From Pirellulales bacterium (GTDB lineage Bacteria; Planctomycetota; Planctomycetia; Pirellulales; UBA1268), in contig JADHNY010000010.1 in NCBI GenBank assembly GCA_016779265.1, forward strand, positions 1 through 64,000: a DNA stretch of 64,000 nucleotides, given 5' to 3'. The notes under the pieces were generated by a model. The model had not been told where the DNA came from. It saw only the letters and a list, made by a program, of their open reading frames with translations, and did not search any database. Positions 42,283 through 49,432 of this stretch are shown here, one piece after another (the first letter of the stretch is position 1; the number at the start of each line of letters is the position of its first letter). The position numbers and the translations under genes were made by a program.

Positions 42283-43767
42283 TCACGGAGCGGCAGTCGC
42301 AGACGCGTCTTCACGGTTCAGTCGACGGCCCGGGATGTCGACTGCCTGGCCGCTTTTGATGGTTTCCAAGTCCATGCCCAGCCAGTCGAGGAAGACATCG
42401 AGGCCGACGGTCCGAATCGCGAGCCGGCGAGCCTGATCGATCTGGTCGTTTCGTCGCTTTTCATCCTGTGGACGGAAAATCGGCTCCCGTGAGTTCTCCC
42501 CGCCGCGGCTCACAGGCCGGCCTGCATCGACGAGCAGCGTGGTCGAGGCCTCGACGTCATTCGACACCCGGCCACCGAGCCGTTCGACCAGAGCAGTCAG
42601 GGCCTCGGAGTCTTCTTCACGGTCATCGTCGAGCCGCACCAGGCCGACGATCACCACGTCCATCGGCATCCCTGGACTCCAAAGCGGCGTGGCGATGCCG
42701 TCGCCCACGATGATCGGGTTTCGCATCGCTTCATGACGAATCCGTGCGATCACGCGGCCACCCTGTGACGAGACCACCTCAATCGTGCCCTTTGTGGTGG
42801 ACCACAGCGGTGTCAACGCGTCGCCGTCGAAGATATGGAACACCAGGCCTGGACGAAGACCAGTCGTTGCAGGCACGGCGATTTCGACAATGTTGTTGGC
42901 CTCATCAATCGAGATGATACGTCCGTCGTAGCGGTCGACCCGGTCGGCCTGTGGCATCGATCGCAGCAGGTAGTCCTGCACATCCTGGCTGGCAGCACCA
43001 AGTGAGGCGACAAGCCGATTCTTTTTAGTGATCTCGGCCGTCTGATCGTTGAGCTGGTCGTAGAGCAAGCGAACCTGGGCGGAAGGATCACCCACCGCTT
43101 CGCGATAACGCTCGCGGTATTGCGACGAGATCAACTTCTCACCCTGCATCAGCGTTTCATTCACATCCTGAAACGCGGTGGACTCGCTCTGAGCGGACTG
43201 CAGCGTCTGGCCGAGCTGCTGCTGTTGCTGCTCAAACGCTGCTCGCCGCTGGTTGAAGTCGTCTTCGTTATCGGAGAACTGCTGGGCGCGAGCTTGCAGA
43301 TCACGATCTGCAGCGGCCTTGGCATCGTCGCGGGCCTGCTCGGCAGCCTGTCGGCCCTGCACGGCGGCCTGAAGGTCGGTCGTGGCCTTGAGCAAGGCGT
43401 CGTCCTTACGGCGAAGTTCGTCGAGAAGCCGAGCGGAAAGAGCGGTGTAGTTTCCCGCATCCGCCTGGAAGTCGACGTAATCACTACCAAACGCCTCGTT
43501 GGTCTCTGTGGTGATCTCGTCGATGGGCTTGTTCTCAGGGAAGCCCAAGATCCGCTTAAGCTCAGTGGCGGCATTCTGCTGCTGCGTCCGCTCCTGATTG
43601 GCTGTGCTGAGCTGCTGGTTCGCCTCATCAAGCTGCGCCAGGGCGTCCGACCGAGAGGCGAACACGAAGTAGCAGAGGACCGCAAGCACGAACAGCAATG
43701 CCACCGTGATGATCAGCGCGATCTGCAGCAGCTTGGCCGTCTGATCTGATCTGCTCACTGTCGCCAT
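42283..43767 (-). CDS. Membrane-anchored coiled-coil protein with BRCT-like C-terminal segment
   Basis: A 494-residue protein. One membrane helix (residues 13-36) anchors a long Gln/Ala/Glu-rich coiled coil (about 40-250), then a compact beta-rich domain (about 285-385). A C-terminal segment, MDVVIVGLVRLDD through ALTALVERLGGRVSN to ASTTLLVDAG, matches the layout of a BRCT domain (GG-x-V turn, then a hydrophobic TTLLV strand). BRCT domains normally sit in DNA-repair ligases, so placement on a membrane protein is odd. I cannot assign a function. It lies 138 bp upstream of the DUF1080-ThuA gene on the same strand. Confidence 0.7.
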   Translation of the reverse strand: MATVSRSDQTAKLLQIALIITVALLFVLAVLCYFVFASRSDALAQLDEANQQLSTANQERTQQQNAATELKRILGFPENKPIDEITTETNEAFGSDYVDFQADAGNYTALSARLLDELRRKDDALLKATTDLQAAVQGRQAAEQARDDAKAAADRDLQARAQQFSDNEDDFNQRRAAFEQQQQQLGQTLQSAQSESTAFQDVNETLMQGEKLISSQYRERYREAVGDPSAQVRLLYDQLNDQTAEITKKNRLVASLGAASQDVQDYLLRSMPQADRVDRYDGRIISIDEANNIVEIAVPATTGLRPGLVFHIFDGDALTPLWSTTKGTIEVVSSQGGRVIARIRHEAMRNPIIVGDGIATPLWSPGMPMDVVIVGLVRLDDDREEDSEALTALVERLGGRVSNDVEASTTLLVDAGRPVSRGGENSREPIFRPQDEKRRNDQIDQARRLAIRTVGLDVFLDWLGMDLETIKSGQAVDIPGRRLNREDASATAAP

Positions 43768-44008
43768 CGTCCGACCCCCTGGAGTCTTGTCCCTGAATCA
43801 GTTCCCTTCGCCGAGCATACGGTCGGTTCAGACCGCCCTGCCAGCTTCAGCGCGAACAGACCGCCCGCGGTGAACAGAATCGGCGGCCCCCGGGCCTCGA
43901 CGTTGACAAAACCCCACCTGCCCGTGAAATCCGCAGACTCTGCCCCGACTGCCAACACCAGGAGAGGGTGATCTAAACCCGCTACGTTTCCCAGCTCCCG
44001 TTGCCTCG

Positions 44009-45205
44009 TCAGCGTTGTCGGGCGAAGAAGCGGACCAGTTCCGGCTCGAGTGATTCCACGTCTCCTCCAAACGCAGCTTCAAAATCAGCGAGTCGCTGCT
44101 CGGGGGAGTCGCTTGTCAACGGGCCACGGCTGCCGAGCCGGGCGAGGTAGTCTGCCGCCTCCCGACGCTGTGTCTTGAGGAGAAAGAACGCCAGGCCCCA
44201 TGCCTCCGCATAGGCGTCGAGGGCAGTGACGGGATCGCGAAACACGTCATCGTCCACGATGATTCGTGAAAGGAGTTCACGGCGATGCACCTGTCGCCAG
44301 CGTTCAAACCGCTGGTGATTGAGCATGCCGATTCCACGCCAGCCGCTCGTCGCCTGCAGATCTGGCGTCTCGAAGTACATGGCCACACCTTCGCTGAGCC
44401 AGACTGGAATCGGCGCCAGTCGCTGATGCAGGCCGGTGTTGAAAGCGAGCTGATGGGTTGCTTCGTGGACAAGCGTTGAAACCAGCGCCGACGCCGCCGG
44501 ACTCGCAGCGATGGCCCGGCCAACGGACGGCCGTTGTACGAGACGTTCCCGCAGCAGGTCGCTGCCGGTGATGTCGTAGGTAATCACCCGGTTTGACATC
44601 AGGTTGTAGTAGCCGACCACGTTCGGGGATGCGGTGCCGAGAGTGGGCTCTGCATGTGCCTGATAGCGACTCCGGTCAGCAAAGATCACGACCACCAGAG
44701 GTCGCTTCGGACGACTGATATCGAGTTTTTCTCGGCGAAAGTAGGTGCCAAACGCCTGATGGAGTCGTTCAAAGACAGACCCGACCCAGCTGGCATAGTC
44801 CCGCGATGTATCGAAGCAGATGCAGTAGTGCCGAGTGGTGAGCAACTGAAAACCTTCCGGCAACTCAGCAAGCACCTGTCGGCCGACCTCCGCTGGTGTG
44901 GCAGGGGCAGTCTCGGGCAGTGGATCGACCCGCTCTCGCCAGTCTGCTTCGATCAATCGGAGCTGCCCATCCGCCTCTTCGATGAGCAGGCCGCCGTCGA
45001 GTGCCTCCACGAGCACGTCCCCCTCGCTCATCTGCTCTGTCGCGCCGCCGCTGTCGCGATACACCACCTGCACGCGTTGGCCTGTGAGATCAGCTGTGGT
45101 GGCCGCGACGGCAGTGGATGCCACACTTGAAAGGCCGATCGCCACGACGATGGCACGTTTCCAGGCCCGGCAGCTCACGCGGCGGTCTACACGGCTGCGT
45201 TCCAT
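44009..45205 (-). CDS. DUF1570 zinc metallopeptidase-like secreted protein
   Basis: A 398-residue protein; ATG 45205 with an upstream GAGAA is chosen over the 58-residue longer frame, which lacks a signal-like start. A signal peptide (about 16-36) is followed by an N-terminal domain and a gluzincin-type core: HEATHQ with two zinc His and the catalytic Glu, and LSEGVAMYFE downstream supplying the third ligand Glu. A helical C-terminus follows. This is the DUF1570 arrangement common in planctomycetes. Expected to be an extracytoplasmic peptidase; substrate unknown. It is divergent from the HEAT lipoprotein gene and its 3' end is 241 bp from the membrane-anchored coiled-coil gene. Confidence 0.85.
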   Translation of the reverse strand: MERSRVDRRVSCRAWKRAIVVAIGLSSVASTAVAATTADLTGQRVQVVYRDSGGATEQMSEGDVLVEALDGGLLIEEADGQLRLIEADWRERVDPLPETAPATPAEVGRQVLAELPEGFQLLTTRHYCICFDTSRDYASWVGSVFERLHQAFGTYFRREKLDISRPKRPLVVVIFADRSRYQAHAEPTLGTASPNVVGYYNLMSNRVITYDITGSDLLRERLVQRPSVGRAIAASPAASALVSTLVHEATHQLAFNTGLHQRLAPIPVWLSEGVAMYFETPDLQATSGWRGIGMLNHQRFERWRQVHRRELLSRIIVDDDVFRDPVTALDAYAEAWGLAFFLLKTQRREAADYLARLGSRGPLTSDSPEQRLADFEAAFGGDVESLEPELVRFFARQR

Positions 45206-45371
45206 GGCGTTTCTCGTCGTCGGCGTTTCTGGTCGGCTGTGCATCCGAAAGCGTGCTGAGCCTCGGGAGCTGATTGATCTGGCCTGAGCTGGGGGCTGCG
45301 TGTAGTGTCCCCGGCCGCTCGGAATGCCGCTGCCGGCATCCGCGAGTTCGTTCACCCTAGCAGCGCCGGGG

Positions 45372-45404
45372 CACCGCACGATGCCAACTCACCGCACGAT
45401 GCCA
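45372..45404 (+). repeat. Duplicated start-codon segment
   Basis: caccgcacgatgcca occurs at 45372-45386 and 45390-45404, an 18-bp period (six codons). Each copy carries an in-frame ATG, so the gene has two equivalent candidate starts. Confidence 0.9.
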
Positions 45405-46118
45405 GTTCACAGTCATTCTCGGCACACGCCTGCCGGCTCGGCCACGTCGAAGGTCGTGCTGCTGGCTGCCTTTGCGGGAGTTTTGGTGGCAACAACAGGC
45501 TGCGCAGGCTGGCTCCCTTGGGGGGACTCTGCCGGAGTAGAGAAGCAGATCGCTCGCTACGGACTCACGGCGGATCAACGGATTGCCGCCCTCCAAAAGG
45601 AAGCCGATGAGGCTCGTGAGGCCGGGGCCGCGGCCAAACTGACCTACTCCCAGGGGCTGATTCAGGCACTGCTGGAGGAACATGATCCACGGGTCCGGTG
45701 TTCGATCCTGGAAATAGCTGCCGACTTCGACACGCCCGCCGCACATGCCATCTGCGAAGGCGGGCTCCGCGACCCCGATCTCCGCGTGCGGATGACTGCC
45801 TGTGATGTCTGCGGCCGCCGCGGCAAGACCGCCGTGCCGCTGCTCGCTGCCTGCATGGAAACCGATGCCGAAATCGATGTTCGCCTCCGGGCTGTCCGAG
45901 CCCTCGGTGAAACAGGCGACGCAGCGGCGATTCCTGTGCTTGCGATCGCCCTGGAAGACCCTGACCCGGCAGTCCAGTATCGAGCTGTTGCCTCGCTGCG
46001 TGAGGTGAGCGGCCGCGATCTCGGCAACGATGTGAATGCGTGGAGAGAGTGGGCGTCTGATCCTGAGGCCCGCAACTCGAGCCCAACGATGGCAGAAACG
46101 ATCCGGCAGATCTTCTAG
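45381..46118 (+). CDS. HEAT-repeat lipoprotein
   Basis: About 245 residues. A hydrophobic leader ends in ATTGC-AG, which fits a lipobox with the acylated Cys, so it is probably a lipoprotein. Four or five HEAT/PBS-lyase-type repeats follow (for example DPRVRCSILEIAADF, DPDLRVRMTACDVCG, DVRLRAVRALGETGD, DPDPAVQYRAVASL), forming a curved helical binding surface. The start is uncertain: ATG codons at 45381 and 45399 lie inside an 18-bp duplication and neither has a good ribosome site. It is divergent from the DUF1570 gene. Possible partner-binding role; no enzyme motif. Confidence 0.75.
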   Translation: MPTHRTMPVHSHSRHTPAGSATSKVVLLAAFAGVLVATTGCAGWLPWGDSAGVEKQIARYGLTADQRIAALQKEADEAREAGAAAKLTYSQGLIQALLEEHDPRVRCSILEIAADFDTPAAHAICEGGLRDPDLRVRMTACDVCGRRGKTAVPLLAACMETDAEIDVRLRAVRALGETGDAAAIPVLAIALEDPDPAVQYRAVASLREVSGRDLGNDVNAWREWASDPEARNSSPTMAETIRQIF

Positions 46119-46470
46119 GGATCGCCCACAGTCTCTGCTTTCTTTCTTTTGGTGAAGCGGCGTCACGCTGACGACCGCCTGGCGTTGAGCTGTCCACGAG
46201 ACCGCCACCGACTGTCTCGATCAGATGGGCATGCGTGATCGGGAAAACCCTGCGGGTTGTTCGGCGCGGGTGATCTGGTGAGAGAGTCCGTCGTCGCAGA
46301 CGGTGCCCCGGTTTCGCAGCGGCTGATTGACGATAGACCCCGCATACGTGGTGGCAGCCTGCAGAGCATTTTCTCGCGGGCGTTCGGTCTGATTGCCGTG
46401 CTGCTCGGGAATGCATGCCGGGCCACCCAGCTGTTCACACGCCGTCGACCCGCACCGATTCGAGTTTCTC
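46119..46470. other. Intergenic region, nothing convincing
   Basis: 352 bp between the HEAT lipoprotein and the toroid-type membrane protein. It starts with a pyrimidine-rich stretch (ctttctttctttt near 46138-46150), which could favour factor-dependent termination. It also has a small AACCC/GGGTT hairpin at 46246-46258. I see no supported gene, promoter pair or RNA here; the short ORFs on both strands are shadows. Confidence 0.5.
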
Positions 46471-48309
46471 ATGTTTCCTCGCTCTCCAGACGGACGTTGT
46501 CGAAAGCCACGTCTTCTCCGCTACAGCGTGGCAGTGCCTCTGACGCTGCTGATGACTGCTGTTGTTGTTGCCACTGTTGGGCGAGGTCAGGGGACCGGCC
46601 CGGAGGGAGTGGGGACGCCTGGAGAAATACGGGTTGCTCGCAACACCGGTCGTCGGCTGTTTGACGGCTGGTTTGGGCGTGAAAAAGCTCCGGAGGCTGA
46701 TCCTCCTCTTCCCCATCCTCGCGACTTCATCCCTGCGCCACAGCCAGACCCTCCGCCGCCGGCCAGCGATCGGGCGAGTGCTGCAGCGTCCGCTGCGGCC
46801 ACGGTAAGTGAGCAGCCTGGTGCGAGTGGAGACGAGACGCCCACGACTGTCACCGACGAGGAGAACGCAGACGAGGAGAACGCAGACGAGGAGAACGACG
46901 AGCAGGAGCGTACTGCTGCGTCAGGACTGGTCTGGCCCCGCAACAGCTGGAACGAGATGAAGCAGATGGCTGGTCGAGTCGCAGACTCGGCTCGCACTCT
47001 CGTCAGCCCGAAGGAGATGAGCGATGCCTCTCCGGTTGCGGCGGACGAGGCCACTGCTTCGTCAGATGCTCAGGTGGCTAAATCGAGCGATGACACGGAG
47101 TCAACCGAATCATCTGAGGCGGCACAGCCCGCCACGCGGGTTGTCGTCACCGATCGCGGTGGCAAAGCGACGTTGATTGAAGAGACGGAGAGAGCGTCTC
47201 AGCGACCGCGGAAGCCACTCCCGCCTCCATCAGCGGTGGCGCCACCAAAAACACGCGAGTTTGCCGTACTGAAGAAGCAGGTTGAGCGGACACTCGAGCT
47301 CTACAAGCGGCGACCACTCAACACTGTCGAGAACACACCTTGGGAGGTGATGCACGGCTTTATCGCTTTCGGGATTCCGTCTCAGGTGCGGGTGGGCCGC
47401 TCCGGCACGCTGGTCAACTCAATCGGCTGGATGAACATGGGCGGCCGCTGCCGGGGTCAGGTGATGATGGTGCCAGCCGGTGATCTGCCCACGGGCCTGA
47501 TTGGCTATGGCGTGCAGGGGCATCTCGCTCAATATCTCGCCATCCTCGCCCAGTGCCGCGTGGCAAAGGAGTCTCCCCTCAAGCTTCAGGGACAGGACTT
47601 CACTGTCGCTGACCTCGTCGAGCAGGAGATGCTCTGCTGTCGATCAGGGGTGGAGTTGACCTTCACACTGATCGCCCTCTCGCACTACCTGCCAACAGAT
47701 GCTGTCTGGCAGAGCAGGGAAGGGGAGACCTGGGATCTCGAGCGGCTCGTCGAAGAAGAGCTCGCACAGCCGGTTCGAACAGCGGCCTGCGGCGGCACAC
47801 ATCGGCTGTTTGCTCTGTCCTATGCCTGTCAGCGACGGCGGGAGGCCACTGGCTCACTCGATGGTGCCTTCAAGCGTGCCGACAAGTTTGTTCGGGAGTA
47901 TCAGGTCTTCGCTCTGTCAAAGCTCCAGAACGCCGAGGGCTCGTTCAGCACGGAGTGGTTCAAAATGCCCGCGAACCGGGCGGATGACATCGATCGCAAA
48001 GTGCAGACCACGGGGCACATCCTGGAGTGGCTGGTCGCCTCGGTCGATCAGCCGATGCTCTACCACCCGCGGATCGTGAACGCCACGTCGTTCTTGGCTC
48101 GAGCCCTGGCGAGTGATCCAAACCGGGAGTGGAAGATCGGTCCAATGGGGCATGCCCTCCACGCTCTCACCGTCTATCAGGAGCGGGTCTGGGGCACGAT
48201 TCATCCTGGCAACATCGCCGCGTTCCACGGATCGATGAAGGCGGTGCCGAACAGGGCCCTGGCAGTTGCAGAGGATGTGGACCTGCTGCAGCCTGTGCTG
48301 ATCCGCTGA
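46471..48309 (+). CDS. Membrane-anchored toroid-fold protein of unknown function
   Basis: A 612-residue protein from ATG 46471; the longer frame has no signal. A basic N-terminus and one membrane helix (about 20-38) lead into a disordered acidic/Pro-rich region (about 60-230), which includes a 15-bp repeat coding ADEEN (46855-46896). The C-terminal half (about 265-610) is an alpha/alpha-toroid-like domain (TPWEVMHGFIAFG, GVQGHLAQYLAILAQC, TTGHILEWLVAS) recognisable as a conserved planctomycete domain related to squalene-cyclase-type repeats. No catalytic acid motif was found. Confidence 0.72.
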   Translation: MFPRSPDGRCRKPRLLRYSVAVPLTLLMTAVVVATVGRGQGTGPEGVGTPGEIRVARNTGRRLFDGWFGREKAPEADPPLPHPRDFIPAPQPDPPPPASDRASAAASAAATVSEQPGASGDETPTTVTDEENADEENADEENDEQERTAASGLVWPRNSWNEMKQMAGRVADSARTLVSPKEMSDASPVAADEATASSDAQVAKSSDDTESTESSEAAQPATRVVVTDRGGKATLIEETERASQRPRKPLPPPSAVAPPKTREFAVLKKQVERTLELYKRRPLNTVENTPWEVMHGFIAFGIPSQVRVGRSGTLVNSIGWMNMGGRCRGQVMMVPAGDLPTGLIGYGVQGHLAQYLAILAQCRVAKESPLKLQGQDFTVADLVEQEMLCCRSGVELTFTLIALSHYLPTDAVWQSREGETWDLERLVEEELAQPVRTAACGGTHRLFALSYACQRRREATGSLDGAFKRADKFVREYQVFALSKLQNAEGSFSTEWFKMPANRADDIDRKVQTTGHILEWLVASVDQPMLYHPRIVNATSFLARALASDPNREWKIGPMGHALHALTVYQERVWGTIHPGNIAAFHGSMKAVPNRALAVAEDVDLLQPVLIR

Positions 48310-48454
48310 GCGAACACGGAATCCGGGCCGCGGAACGGGTCGCTCTCTTGATGCCTGCCGCAGGGCGGCATACGCTTCCATCACGCCGTCCGGGGCTTGG
48401 GTTGCAGGGCTGTCCAGACGATCCGCACCGGCCGACGTCCGGCGGGATCGGACT

Positions 48455-49384
48455 ATGACGGCCAGCAGCCTGAAGCGACATCTCGAGCATTTTCTCTCCG
48501 CAGGGGTTCGGCTCTACGAGCAGACCGGTGCCGATGCGTTGCTGTTGCTCGTCGACCGCAAGCTCGACTGGGACGTCGTCCGCGAAGCGACTGAAGGGAT
48601 TCCTGTCCTCGTTGCAGCGGATGATGAAGAAGATCTCGCAGGCGTTGCCGCACGTGAACTCAAGACTGTGCTGCTTGACGTGGCGGGACTGCCTGTCCAG
48701 GAGAAGCTCACGCAGGCGCTACTGGAATGTGTGGCTGCAGAGTTGATCGCGCCTGAGGCCGACGTGGTCGCCCTCTACAGTGGGTTTGAGGCAGGCTCGC
48801 TCGACTCGCTGAGTGTGTTGCGGTTGGAAGAGCATCTTGGCCAACTCACCAGCCGTGATCTGCGGAACCTCGAGACAAAAGTTCCTCTCGAGACGCTCAA
48901 GCTGGTGGTCGACATCGCGGTGGAGATCGGCCGCGAAGGCCGTGAAGGCAAGCCCGTCGGAACGCTGTTTGTTGTGGGCGACAGCCGTCACGTGATGCAG
49001 GCAAGCCATGCGACAGGCTTCGACCCTGTGCGTGGCTATAACCGAGTCGAGCGGAAACTGACGGACTCGCGTGTGCGTGAAGGCATCAAGGAGATCGCGC
49101 AGCTCGACGGAGCGTTTATTGTGAATGCTGACGGCACCGTTGAGGCGGCTGCCCGCTATATCGATGCGTCGGCGGAAAGTGTCTCGGTGGCGAAGGGACT
49201 CGGCGCCCGACACTGGGCGGCCGCCGCTGTCACGCGTCGCACGAAGAGCGTTGCGGTGACTGTCAGCGAGACAAACGGAACGGTGAGACTGTTCCATAAT
49301 GGTGAAGTTGTTCTCCGCATTGAGCCGTTCCGGCGCGCCATGAAGTGGAAAGACTTCGAGTACGAACCTCCCGGCGGTGACTGA
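48455..49384 (+). CDS. DisA-type diadenylate cyclase (c-di-AMP synthase) with novel N-terminal domain
   Basis: A 309-residue protein. The C-terminal half (about 140-300) is a DAC domain: GTLFVVGDSRHVM, FDPVRGYNRVERKL, the catalytic DGA motif at 218-220 (QLDGAFIVNADG), and GARHWAA at 251-256 where the usual RHR motif has Trp254 at the third position. DAC enzymes join two ATP into cyclic di-AMP, a second messenger for potassium, osmotic and envelope control. The N-terminal 135 residues form an alpha/beta domain (LLLLVDRKLDWDVVREA and VVALYSGFEAGSLDSLS) unlike the helical or membrane partners of known DisA, CdaA or CdaS. No membrane segment. Whether the Trp change allows catalysis is open. Confidence 0.8.
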   Translation: MTASSLKRHLEHFLSAGVRLYEQTGADALLLLVDRKLDWDVVREATEGIPVLVAADDEEDLAGVAARELKTVLLDVAGLPVQEKLTQALLECVAAELIAPEADVVALYSGFEAGSLDSLSVLRLEEHLGQLTSRDLRNLETKVPLETLKLVVDIAVEIGREGREGKPVGTLFVVGDSRHVMQASHATGFDPVRGYNRVERKLTDSRVREGIKEIAQLDGAFIVNADGTVEAAARYIDASAESVSVAKGLGARHWAAAAVTRRTKSVAVTVSETNGTVRLFHNGEVVLRIEPFRRAMKWKDFEYEPPGGD

Positions 49385-49432
49385 TCCGCTGTTCCACAGG
49401 TCCCTGCGACTCTGGCCCCCGCGACTCACGGC

